NCBI GenBank assembly: GCA_946410535.1
Contig: CAMKAR010000006.1
Coordinates: 1-22,160, forward strand
Reading direction: 5' to 3'
DNA: 22,160 bases
From: an uncultured Bacteroidales bacterium
GTDB lineage: Bacteria > Bacteroidota > Bacteroidia > Bacteroidales > F082
Position numbers and translations under genes: made by a program. Under the pieces are notes generated by a model. The model did no database searches, had not been told where the DNA came from, and saw only the letters and a program-made list of their open reading frames with translations. Within the stretch, counting starts at the first letter, position 1, and each line of letters begins with the position of its first letter. Below, one piece after another: positions 14,101 through 21,477 of this stretch.

Positions 14101-17100
14101 CGAAGTCGCTGGCCAAGACGGGCACTTTGCAGACCATCGAGAACGAGATTTTGGCCAAGATGATGAGTGAAGACGCTGAAAAAGAAACAGTTAAAAACGA
14201 GACCCATACCGACACGAACAATATTCCGTTGTCGTATGCGCAGATGGGCGTTTATGTGGAATGTGTCAAGCAGCCTTCCACCACGCTTTATAACATCCCG
14301 TCGCTTATCCGTTTCCCGAAAGAAACTGACACACAATTACTTAAAAAATGTGTGGAAACCGTCATCAAGGCACATCCGCAGTTCCGGGTGCATTTTGGAA
14401 GTGAAGGAAGCAATGTTGTACAAATCGTTGAAGTTAACCAGCCTATCGTTATCAAACAGAGTGAGTTAGGTGAAACGGAATTGGAAAAATACAAATCGGA
14501 GTTTGTTAAGCCATTCAATCTGAAACAAGGGCCGTTGTACCGCATGGAAATCGTCGAAACCGAGAAACAAGTTTATCTCTTGGCCGATGTCCACCATTTG
14601 ATTTTCGACGGTGGCTCCCTTGACGTGTTCCTGAGCCAGTTGTGCGAACTCATGAACAGCCAAGAAATCGAAGCCGAAGCTATCAGCTATGCCGATTTCG
14701 TTGCTGACGAGAAAGCCACCGAAAATAGCCAGAGCCATACCGAGGCCAAAGACTTCTTCAACGGACGTTTGGGCAAGTTGGAAGGTGTCACCGAAGTGCC
14801 CTCCGACCTGACCAACCCGCTGGAGCAAGGTTCGACCAGCTCAGTATCCAGTGCATTGAATTTCAATGCGATGGAAGCTTTCTGCAAGCAACACAACCTC
14901 TCTCCTGCCCACCTCACTTTGGCGGCGGTGTTCTATTCATTGTCACGTTTCACCAACAATGAGCAGGTTTGCATCACCACCATCAGCAACGGACGTTCCG
15001 ACCTGCGCATCCGCAACACGGTGGGGATGTTCGTCAACACATTGGCATTGAGTGCGCAGATTGGCGAGCAGACCGTGATGGACTTTCTCGATGAAACCAG
15101 CAGGAACTTTGACGAGACGCTCCGGCACGAGAACTATCCTTTCGCTCAAATCGCTGCGGATTACGACCTTTCGGCGGAAATCATGTTTGCCTACCAGTTA
15201 GGGATTATCGAACGCTATGTTGTCAATGGCCAACAGCTTGAGGTTGAGCCGCTTGAATTAGACGCTCCGAAGTTCCGTATCGCTTTCTTCATCCAGGAGA
15301 AAGACAGTGTGCCGAGTGTTTGCATTGAATACGACAACGGCCGTTACAGCGAAAGCCTGATGCAACGCCTGGCGCAGTCAATCTGCAATGCGATTGACGC
15401 CTTCATCCGTCAGCCAGAGATGGCATTGCAACATGTTTCCTTGCTTGATGCCGAGCAAACCGCTGTACTCGACAGTTTCAACCAGACAGAAGTGCCTTAC
15501 GACGACACGCAGACCATCGTTTCGCTATTCCACCGTCAAGTGGAGCAAACGCCTGATAACATGGCAGTTGTGTATCACGACAAGCATTATACCTACAAAG
15601 AAGTGGACGCCATCTCGGATCGTATCGCCAATTACCTTGTGCAGCAAGGCCTTGGCCACGAGGATGTGGTATCGGTGCTCATTCCGCGATGCGAGTGGAT
15701 GGCCATTGCATCTTTGGGCGTGCTGAAAGCCGGTTGCGCTTATCAGCCCTTGGATCCGAGTTATCCCGCCGAGCGTCTGAACTTCATGATGAAAGATGCC
15801 AGCGCCAAGCTGCTCATTGCCGATGAAGGATTGCGTCCCATCGTTGATGAATACCATGGTGAAGTTCTGTTGACAAAAGACATCGACACGCTGCCTGCCG
15901 CAGAGCCTGTAAGGGCCGACATCACGCCCTCGAGCCTCTTCATCATGCTTTACACTTCGGGTTCGACGGGCACGCCCAAGGGTTGCCAACTCGAACATGG
16001 CAACCTCGCGGCTTTCTGCCATTGGTACCAGAGTCATTATGGCCTGACTGCCAACGACAAGGTAGCAGCCTATGCCAGTTACGGCTTCGATGCCTGCATG
16101 ATGGACCTCTACCCTGCCCTCACCTGCGGCGCTTGTGTCTACATCATCGGCGAGGACATCCGCTTGAACTTGCCTGATTTGAATGATTACTTCAATTCAA
16201 ATGGTATAACTCATTCATTTATAACAACACAAGTTGGTTACCAGTTCGCGACTAATGTCGAGAACCATTCTTTGCGTTGTTTTGCTGTAGGTGGTGAGAA
16301 ACTATCGGCCCTCAACCCACCGACCAACTACAAGATGTACAACGGCTATGGCCCGACGGAATGCACCATTTTCACCACGAATTACTGGGTGAAGGATTAC
16401 GAATTGGACATCCCTATCGGCAAGCCATTGGACAATCTAAGGCTCTATATCGTTGACAAGCAATTCAATAGATTGCCCATCGGTGCCATGGGCGAGTTGT
16501 GGGTCACGGGGCCGCAAGTGAGCCGCGGCTACCTGAACCGTCCTGAAAAGACTGCAGAGACATACATAAACAATCCTTTCAGCGACGACCCGAAGCACAG
16601 CCGTGTGTATCGCACCGGCGACATCGTGCGTTATCTCCCCGATGGCAACATCCAATTCGTGGGACGTAAAGACGGTCAGGTGAAGATACGTGGTTTCCGC
16701 ATCGAGTTGAAGGAAGTGGAAGCCGTGATTCGACAATTCCCCGGCATCAAGGATGCAACCGTGCAAGCCTTTGACTATGAGAATGGTGGAAAGTTCATCG
16801 CTGCTTATATTGTCAGCGACCAGAAGGTGGACATCAAGGAACTGAACGCTTTCATCGGTCAGCAGAAGCCGTCTTACATGATTCCTGCGGCCACCATGCA
16901 AATTGACAATATCCCGCTGAACCAGAACCAGAAGGTGAACCGTAAGGCCTTGCCTGCCCCTGTCATTCAGGCGGAAGACCACGAATATGTGGAGCCTATC
17001 AACGATGTCGAGAAACTCTTCTGCAAGATTTACAGCGACATTCTGTCAATGGACAAGATTGGCGCCACTGACAACTTCTTCGAGTTGGGAGGCACCTCGC

Positions 17101-18419
17101 TTATGGTGACGCGTGTCATCATCGCTGCCGACAAGGCCGGTCATCATATCGCCTATGGTGACGTGTTCGCCAACCCGACACCACGAATGTTGGCCAACTT
17201 CCTTACGGGCGGCACCATCGACGAGGACGAAGACGAAGAGGCCCGTAATTACAACTACGGCCCCATCAACCATATTCTTGAAAGCAACACCCTCAATGCC
17301 TTCCGCAATGGCGAACGCCAAACTATTGGGAATGTGTTACTTACTGGAGCTACGGGCTTTTTGGGCATCCATGTCCTCAAGGAACTCATCGACCGCGAGG
17401 ATGTGCCTGTCATCTGGTGTATGGTGAGAGCCGAGAACGAGGAAAAGGCCGAACGCCGCCTGAAAGGAATGCTGTATTACTACTTCAGCAATAACTATAA
17501 GGAATTGTTTGGCAACCGTTTGCGTGTCATCAATGGCGATGTGACCCAAGAAATCAAGGTGGATGGCAAAGTCGACACCGTATTCAATTGCGCTGCCGTG
17601 GTGAAGCACTTCTCCAAGGGCACAGAGATTGAGGATGTCAACGTGGGTGGTGCGGCACATTGTGTGCGTTTCTGCCTACTCAATAATGCAAAGCTGATAC
17701 ATGTGTCAACCTATAGCACAGGAGGCATGTCCATCAATGGGATGCCGCCCGAGAATACGGTTTACACCGAGCAAAAACTCTATTTCGGACAGAACCTCGG
17801 CAACCAATACTCGCATTCGAAGTTCATCTCCGAGCGTGTTGTCCTTGATGCTGTAGCCTTGCATAAGCTCAATGCCAAGGTGATGCGTGTGGGCAACCTG
17901 GCACCGCGTTCCACCGATGGCGAGTTCCAAATCAACTTCCAGACCAACAGTGCAATGGGGCGTATCCGTGTTTATCAGATGTTGGGCTGCTATCCTTACG
18001 ACATCACTGACTCGCCGATGGAGTTCTCGCCTATCAACGAGACCGCAAAAGCCATCGTGTTGTTGTCTCAAACGCCGCAGGAGTGCTGCCTGTTCCACCC
18101 CTACAACAACCATTACGTGCATTTCGGCGATGTGTTGGCTGAGTTGTCTCAAGTGGGGCAATCACCGCGTCAGGTGGAAACTGAGGCTTTCAACGAAGCC
18201 ATGGAAACTGCCAAGCAAGACCCAGAAAAAGCCAAACGTCTCTCCAGCTTGATTGCCTACCAAGACATGGCCCACGGGCAAAAGACAGTCTTGATTCCGG
18301 CAGACAACCAATACACGACACAGGTGCTGTATCGTCTCGGCTTCCGCTGGTCGAGCACCTCGTGGGACTATGTCGACCAGATGCTGAAGGCCTTGAACGG
18401 ATTCGGATATTTCGAGTAG
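11148..18419 (+). CDS. Two-module nonribosomal peptide synthetase with terminal thioester reductase (C-A-T-C-A-T-R)
   Basis: The 2423-residue cytoplasmic assembly line has these parts. C1 is about 5-430 (HHVVFDG at 127-133). A1 is about 445-910 (YTSGTTGVPKG at 580-590, catalytic Lys907). T1 is about 925-1000 (Ser965). C2 is about 1020-1450 (HHLIFDG at 1149-1155). A2 is about 1465-1935 (motif at 1602, Lys1929). T2 is about 1945-2025 (LGGTS, Ser1984). The reductase is about 2060-2423, with NAD(P)H loop GATGFLG at 2067-2073, Ser/Thr near 2187-2190 and YSHSK at 2221-2225. Both carrier serines and both condensation motifs are intact. The reductase predicts release as a dipeptide aldehyde, known in related enzymes to cyclise to pyrazinones. 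C1 at the N-terminus suggests N-acylation of the first residue. T1 has GLTS in place of the usual GG-x-S. No phosphopantetheinyl transferase or editing thioesterase is nearby. The gene follows the barrel gene by 11 nt. Confidence 0.96.
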   Translation: MKAQTAPLSQSQVGIYAECMQSTENKVYNIPYLFHVNKEIDLERLRKAILEMLAAHPYANCRVKVNEEGVPEQYIDNQAFEIDIEEIDSIEQEKPKLLKPMGFEGEKLLYFKLLKAKEGNFIYFQFHHVVFDGASFTTMLQDIDKAYQGFRLDVEEFSSIEYAIEEHELRQGEAWKADQKWYQDHFVCDDVDTSLLPDLEENEFRSHTIERILNVDAAAIDRFCKDNSVKQSNFFSSAFALLLSRYTGDEQVLFSTIWHGRNDQRLNHIFGMYVRTLPALYRLNGEMTVGDLFEQGKLTSEGARQHNLYSFADFCSEQGTQTHQMFVYQGKLYNEASIGGYPIKIEPLFDNSTNEPIEIQVFQQAEGYRIVLSYHAHRYSEALINQFIASYETILTHMMDLNLQLKDIQNVSDDQLKLLDKFNETDVDYDETQTIVSLFKKQAELHPDKTAVVYKDKTYTYRELDELSDNIAKRLAAKGLGSEDVVAVLIPRCEWMAIASLGVLKAGCAYQPLDPSYPKERLEFMVQDSGTKMLIADEELLPLVEFYKGEVLLTRELNQSVEADVQIGPPTAHSLMTMIYTSGTTGVPKGCQIEHRNVVAFCLMHQACHNITEQSKIAAYASFGFDASIEELFGSLTIGAELHIIPEEIRLDLMALNDYFVQNGITHSFMTTQVAYQFATNFECKSLQRLLTGGEKLPSMVPPQHYVMANGYGPSEAICYVTNFDVTEERKNIPIGKAQRNIKCYIVDKQGHRLPVGANGELWVASPQVTRGYLNRPEKTAEVYLENPFDKGEKYHRVYRTGDIVRYLPSGDIEFVGRKDGQVKIRGFRVELKEVEAVIRQFTGIKDVTVQAFDEEGGGKFIAAYIVSDDTVDIQKLSTFIMDEKPPYMVPAVTMQIDKIPLNPNGKVDKKSLPKPEKQLGVESLEFREVPMNVLEQEIHGIIAKIINTEDFGVTTVLGYVGLTSIMAIKLAIQINKRFGVTLEAKSLAKTGTLQTIENEILAKMMSEDAEKETVKNETHTDTNNIPLSYAQMGVYVECVKQPSTTLYNIPSLIRFPKETDTQLLKKCVETVIKAHPQFRVHFGSEGSNVVQIVEVNQPIVIKQSELGETELEKYKSEFVKPFNLKQGPLYRMEIVETEKQVYLLADVHHLIFDGGSLDVFLSQLCELMNSQEIEAEAISYADFVADEKATENSQSHTEAKDFFNGRLGKLEGVTEVPSDLTNPLEQGSTSSVSSALNFNAMEAFCKQHNLSPAHLTLAAVFYSLSRFTNNEQVCITTISNGRSDLRIRNTVGMFVNTLALSAQIGEQTVMDFLDETSRNFDETLRHENYPFAQIAADYDLSAEIMFAYQLGIIERYVVNGQQLEVEPLELDAPKFRIAFFIQEKDSVPSVCIEYDNGRYSESLMQRLAQSICNAIDAFIRQPEMALQHVSLLDAEQTAVLDSFNQTEVPYDDTQTIVSLFHRQVEQTPDNMAVVYHDKHYTYKEVDAISDRIANYLVQQGLGHEDVVSVLIPRCEWMAIASLGVLKAGCAYQPLDPSYPAERLNFMMKDASAKLLIADEGLRPIVDEYHGEVLLTKDIDTLPAAEPVRADITPSSLFIMLYTSGSTGTPKGCQLEHGNLAAFCHWYQSHYGLTANDKVAAYASYGFDACMMDLYPALTCGACVYIIGEDIRLNLPDLNDYFNSNGITHSFITTQVGYQFATNVENHSLRCFAVGGEKLSALNPPTNYKMYNGYGPTECTIFTTNYWVKDYELDIPIGKPLDNLRLYIVDKQFNRLPIGAMGELWVTGPQVSRGYLNRPEKTAETYINNPFSDDPKHSRVYRTGDIVRYLPDGNIQFVGRKDGQVKIRGFRIELKEVEAVIRQFPGIKDATVQAFDYENGGKFIAAYIVSDQKVDIKELNAFIGQQKPSYMIPAATMQIDNIPLNQNQKVNRKALPAPVIQAEDHEYVEPINDVEKLFCKIYSDILSMDKIGATDNFFELGGTSLMVTRVIIAADKAGHHIAYGDVFANPTPRMLANFLTGGTIDEDEDEEARNYNYGPINHILESNTLNAFRNGERQTIGNVLLTGATGFLGIHVLKELIDREDVPVIWCMVRAENEEKAERRLKGMLYYYFSNNYKELFGNRLRVINGDVTQEIKVDGKVDTVFNCAAVVKHFSKGTEIEDVNVGGAAHCVRFCLLNNAKLIHVSTYSTGGMSINGMPPENTVYTEQKLYFGQNLGNQYSHSKFISERVVLDAVALHKLNAKVMRVGNLAPRSTDGEFQINFQTNSAMGRIRVYQMLGCYPYDITDSPMEFSPINETAKAIVLLSQTPQECCLFHPYNNHYVHFGDVLAELSQVGQSPRQVETEAFNEAMETAKQDPEKAKRLSSLIAYQDMAHGQKTVLIPADNQYTTQVLYRLGFRWSSTSWDYVDQMLKALNGFGYFE
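12440..13880 (+). repeat. Adenylation-domain segment, copy 1 of an intragenic duplication
   Basis: This stretch of module 1 resembles 15500-16945 of module 2, offset by about 3.06 kb. The protein match is near-identical in WMAIASLGVLKAGCAYQPLD and DGQVKIRGFR, and the DNA is also close there (compare 12630-12700 with 15698-15768). It marks an ancestral module duplication. Confidence 0.8.
15500..16945 (+). repeat. Adenylation-domain segment, copy 2 of an intragenic duplication
   Basis: This is the second copy, matching 12440-13880. Divergence is concentrated in the substrate-pocket segments, for example EE against MD after FDA-x2 and RLLTGG against CFAVGG, as expected if the two modules load different amino acids. 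Confidence 0.8.
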
Positions 18420-18447
18420 ATTTTGCTTAAAGAGTAAGGTATTTTTG

Positions 18448-18455
18448 TACTTTTG
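18448..18455 (+). promoter_or_regulatory. -7 box upstream of the cytidylate-kinase-like gene
   Basis: TACTTTTG matches TAnnTTTG, and TTTG lies at 18422-18425 (22-nt spacer, slightly long). An overlapping TATTTTTG at 18440-18447 is an alternative. It lies in the 56 nt after the NRPS stop, where no terminator is seen, so the downstream gene may have its own promoter. Confidence 0.5.
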
Positions 18456-18475
18456 CACAACATAAACAAACAGAT

Positions 18476-19108
18476 ATGGACAATAACAATTTCATTATCA
18501 CCATCAACCGTGAGTGCGGTAGCGGTGGCGGAGAAATAGCACGGAAATTGGGCGAAAAGCTTGGCATTAAGGTCTATGGCCGTGCCTTGTTGGAAGGCAT
18601 AGCCGAACAATTCGACATGACGGTCGAGAACATTGAACGCATCAAGGCGCAGAAGAGCAATTGGTGGAACGATTTCTGCCGTTTCTACCAAAAATTTGGC
18701 GCTGCGAGCTATCAGCCGGGAAGTCGCATTGAAGCTTCACCGTTGAGCATCTATTATGCCGAGGCAAGAATCCTTAGGGAATTGGCCGAGAAAGAGAGTT
18801 GCATCATTTTGGGACGTGCTGGTTTCAACATCTTCCGCGACTATCCCAACGCGATGCACATATTTATTAGAGCCAACAGGGATGCACGTATCGAGCGTAT
18901 TGCGCGCAAACAAAACCTCGGCACCGAAGAGGCCGCCAAAGTGGTCGACCGCATCGATGCCGAGCGTAATACTTTTGTGAAAACCGTGGCCGGGACCTCG
19001 CGCTACGATGCCCACAACTATGACTTTGTCATCAACGTTACCGGGATGAGCACTGACGCAGTTGCTTCCTTCTTAGCCCAGAACATCAGCCACAAGTTGT
19101 CTTTGTAA
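18476..19108 (+). CDS. Cytidylate-kinase-like protein
   Basis: The 210-residue cytoplasmic protein belongs to the cytidylate-kinase-like family. It opens with ITINRECGSGGGEIARKLGEKLG (8-30), where the Gly-rich turn acts as a P-loop-like phosphate-binding site. It continues with a helical region, a CIILGRAGFNIF strand-turn (about 108-119) and the lid-like sequence RIERIARKQNLGTEEAAKVVDRID. Classical CMP kinase (Cmk) has a different, longer NMP-binding region, so this is a paralogous family whose substrate is not established. It has its own probable promoter and converges with the next gene, leaving only 15 nt between stops. Nothing ties it to the NRPS beyond adjacency. Confidence 0.85.
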   Translation: MDNNNFIITINRECGSGGGEIARKLGEKLGIKVYGRALLEGIAEQFDMTVENIERIKAQKSNWWNDFCRFYQKFGAASYQPGSRIEASPLSIYYAEARILRELAEKESCIILGRAGFNIFRDYPNAMHIFIRANRDARIERIARKQNLGTEEAAKVVDRIDAERNTFVKTVAGTSRYDAHNYDFVINVTGMSTDAVASFLAQNISHKLSL

Positions 19109-19123
19109 TCCGTTCCAAGGCAA

Positions 19124-19750
19124 TTATCGCTTGTCCACAATAGTGGCATTGGGATAGTCTTTGGGATTGAATGTGACTTGTTCTTCCGTCACGCCATAAC
19201 TGAGGTCGCGCATGGTGATGGTCATGAGGGAGACGCTTGCGCTCAGACTGACAGGCCAATACGTTCCTTTGGCAACAATGAGCGTCATCTTCTTTGGAGC
19301 GTCCTTGTCGGGATTCGATTTCGAACGCTTGCAGAGGAACTGCCATGTGTCGGAAGTCTCTTTGTCAAGCTTGACGTCGTAACCGTCGGTGATACCATTG
19401 AACATCTTTGCATCGCCTTCAGTTTCAGTCTTCTCCTTGACCTCATGTTTCTTGATTTCCACTTGGTTCTTCTCGGAATCGTAGTTCCAATCCGTTTGGC
19501 CGTCGCTCCATGTAATCGTTTGCTTTCCATCCTTGGACACTTCTATGCGATATTTGTCGCCTAAGGTATAATTACGCGACGAAAACGTCCCCAAAATCGG
19601 GATTTTCATTTCCAAAGTCATGGCCAGACCTTCTTTTTCGTCATGTTTGGCCATTTCGGCCTCCATGCGTGAGATGATTTCTTCTGGTGTTTGTGCCACC
19701 GCCACCGCTGCCATAGCGATGAAAGCAATGATGCTGAATAGTTTTTTCAT
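19124..19750 (-). CDS. LolA-like periplasmic carrier-family protein
   Basis: The 208-residue protein has a clear signal peptide (MKK, a hydrophobic core, AVAVAQ, cleavage near residue 19). Its mature sequence fits the LolA-like fold: an opening helix (TPEEIISRMEAEMAKHDEKEG), then strands such as MTLEMKIPILGTFSSRNYTLGDKYRIE and WPVSLSASVSLMTITMRDLSYGV, ending in FNPKDYP. LolA proteins carry lipoproteins across the periplasm to the outer membrane, but Bacteroidetes encode several LolA-like paralogues, so the precise role is open. The leader overlaps an 18-bp inverted repeat (19765-19820) with a -7 box in its loop. The upstream M28 peptidase gene is on the same strand, about 100 nt away. Confidence 0.8.
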   Translation of the reverse strand: MKKLFSIIAFIAMAAVAVAQTPEEIISRMEAEMAKHDEKEGLAMTLEMKIPILGTFSSRNYTLGDKYRIEVSKDGKQTITWSDGQTDWNYDSEKNQVEIKKHEVKEKTETEGDAKMFNGITDGYDVKLDKETSDTWQFLCKRSKSNPDKDAPKKMTLIVAKGTYWPVSLSASVSLMTITMRDLSYGVTEEQVTFNPKDYPNATIVDKR

Positions 19751-19764
19751 AATGATAAAAATTT

Positions 19765-19820
19765 AATCGAGGTTAATTCAGAGTGCAAAAATAATGCCTT
19801 TTTCTGAATCAACCTCGATT
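19765..19820. repeat. Long inverted repeat with a promoter box in its loop
   Basis: The arms 19765-19782 (AATCGAGGTTAATTCAGA) and 19803-19820 are 18-bp reverse complements with one mismatch. The 20-nt loop contains CAAAAATA, which is TATTTTTG on the minus strand (19786-19793), a match to the -7 consensus. Read on the minus strand, the stem is followed by AAATTTTTAT, so it may terminate the M28 transcript. It may also act as an operator or leader hairpin for the LolA-like gene. Confidence 0.85.
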
Positions 19821-19852
19821 TTACTTTTTACGCCTCTTCCCTATTTCGTCAA

Positions 19853-21400
19853 TTACTTGACAATCACATTTTTACTGTTTATGCCTTTGCTGCTAACCAT
19901 TTGCAGGCTATACAGTCCTGCGGGATAATCGCTCATGTCAATCGTGCATTGGTTTTCGTAGGCTTCTACGGTAACGACCTGTTGCCCTATTGAGTTATAA
20001 ACGGCCACATGCAACAATCCCTCCGCCTTGACGTTCAGCTGGCCTTCAACAGGATTGGGATAAACATGGGCATTGTGGCTCGCCAAGTCATTAATGGCAG
20101 TTGGATTATTATCGATAACCGTGGCAATCTCAGCCAGGCAACCGATGTTCATCTGGCAGAACTGTTGCGACATTTCGAAGCTCGTCACGCTCGTTCCGAT
20201 GATGTCGTTGGGCGTGTGAATGTAAGGGCTGTGGTTCTGGTAATCCTCGAAGGGATAGATGCCCATGTAGCCATGATTATTAAAAGAGGTGTGGTCGCTG
20301 TCGCCCTCGTTGAAGTTGACGTGGCGGATGGGAAGTTCGGGGAAGTAAACCTCACCAACGTTCATGTAATAAGTGCCAATCGGCTCAACGGCATTGGGAT
20401 AGATGCAGTCAATATGTATCGGATCGCCAGGATTGAGGTAACCGTTCATGTCGTTGTTGAAATAGCCGATAATGTCCATGCCTTCCTGTTGGCAGCGCGA
20501 GGCGTAGGCTTCGCTACCGTAGAGTCCCATTTCTTCGCAACCGTAGGCACAGTAGACGATGGAATACTCAAATTCGTACTGCGTCATGATGCGGGCGCTT
20601 TCCAACACCGAGGCCACACCCGTGGCGTTGTCGTCGGCACCAGGGCAAGTGCCACCGCCGTACATGGCTTCGTAGGAGAACGAGTCGAAGTGGCTGCCAC
20701 AAACGACGTAGGTGTCGGGGTATTTCGTGCCGCGTTGAATACCAATCACGTTGGGCGCAGCCGCACCGGTACCCATCCATGTATTGGCGTTGAAAGCTTG
20801 TTGCTCCACTTCCAATCCGAGGGCTTCCATGCGGCCGGCAATCCAGTCGGAAGCGGTGAAGGCGTTGTCGGAGTTCCATATGCGGTTTTGGTAGTCTTGC
20901 AGATGCTGAACCGTGGCCTCAAGCGAATCCATATTCACTTGGTTCATCATCTCTCGGATGATGGCGTTTTCTTCCGTCACTACGGGGAAGTCGCGGGTTA
21001 GCTTGGGCAGTTGGGCTTCCTTGTTGAAGATGGCCACGGCTCCATCGTTTTTGTAGGGAACGGCCATGCCTTTCACGACGACGTAATTTTCCGTTTGGTT
21101 CAGTGCATTGACTTGTTTTTCAGCAAGATATTGCTGCTGATTTTGCTCAGGGCAATAAATCAAGGTATAAACCCCAGCTTGGTCAAATGCTTGTTCGTCA
21201 ATCATGACCATCATTCGGGCATCGAAGCGTTCAGCCGTGGCGAAGACCTCCGAATTGTTGTAGTAATGGATGGTCAGATTCGGGTCGGCGAAGAGTTTTT
21301 CAAGACCAGAACGGTCTGAGTAAGAGATTTTTACGAGGCTGCCTGCCATCATCACCGACGACATCAGCAGCGCTACGAATGTAAAGAGAATCTTTTTCAT
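19853..21400 (-). CDS. Secreted M28-family metallopeptidase with T9SS sorting domain
   Basis: The 515-residue protein has a signal peptide (about 1-20). A poorly conserved N-terminal region (about 21-165) is followed by an M28 aminopeptidase domain (about 166-430). The co-catalytic zinc ligands are visible: H237 (GSHFDS), D256 (GADDN), E290 after the catalytic E289 (CEEMG), D317 (NND) and H395 (YIHTPND). M28 enzymes remove N-terminal amino acids from peptides. Residues about 437-515 form a type A T9SS C-terminal domain (VYPNPVEGQLNV, PAGLYSLQM, end NVIVK), predicting export through the type IX system to the surface or medium. A -7 box lies at 21443-21450. It is probably nutritional, in peptide scavenging; all catalytic residues are intact. 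Confidence 0.92.
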   Translation of the reverse strand: MKKILFTFVALLMSSVMMAGSLVKISYSDRSGLEKLFADPNLTIHYYNNSEVFATAERFDARMMVMIDEQAFDQAGVYTLIYCPEQNQQQYLAEKQVNALNQTENYVVVKGMAVPYKNDGAVAIFNKEAQLPKLTRDFPVVTEENAIIREMMNQVNMDSLEATVQHLQDYQNRIWNSDNAFTASDWIAGRMEALGLEVEQQAFNANTWMGTGAAAPNVIGIQRGTKYPDTYVVCGSHFDSFSYEAMYGGGTCPGADDNATGVASVLESARIMTQYEFEYSIVYCAYGCEEMGLYGSEAYASRCQQEGMDIIGYFNNDMNGYLNPGDPIHIDCIYPNAVEPIGTYYMNVGEVYFPELPIRHVNFNEGDSDHTSFNNHGYMGIYPFEDYQNHSPYIHTPNDIIGTSVTSFEMSQQFCQMNIGCLAEIATVIDNNPTAINDLASHNAHVYPNPVEGQLNVKAEGLLHVAVYNSIGQQVVTVEAYENQCTIDMSDYPAGLYSLQMVSSKGINSKNVIVK

Positions 21401-21442
21401 AGTGAATGTGTTTTAGATGATTTTCCTATTTTATTTGTTGCA

Positions 21443-21450
21443 CAAAAATA
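21443..21450 (-). promoter_or_regulatory. -7 box of the M28 peptidase gene
   Basis: On the minus strand this reads TATTTTTG, matching TAnnTTTG, and lies 42 nt before the ATG at 21400. No convincing -33 TTTG was found at 19-20 nt. It lies in the 77-nt gap after the exporter gene's stop. Confidence 0.55.
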
Positions 21451-21477
21451 GTAAAAAATAACGTTTAATTCGTCTTT

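Noticed and set aside
13920..14160. Calling the first NRPS carrier domain inactive because of its odd GLTS motif
   Set aside because: The serine that receives the phosphopantetheine arm is present and the surrounding helix is normal.
18476..19108. Treating the kinase-like gene after the NRPS as a phosphopantetheinyl transferase
   Set aside because: Its sequence is cytidylate-kinase-like, with a Gly-rich phosphate loop near the N-terminus, and lacks phosphopantetheinyl transferase motifs.
20009..21001. A 330-residue open frame on the + strand inside the M28 peptidase gene
   Set aside because: The opposite strand has a complete peptidase with signal peptide, zinc ligands and sorting domain. 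The + frame has no recognisable motifs or start signal and is a codon-bias shadow.
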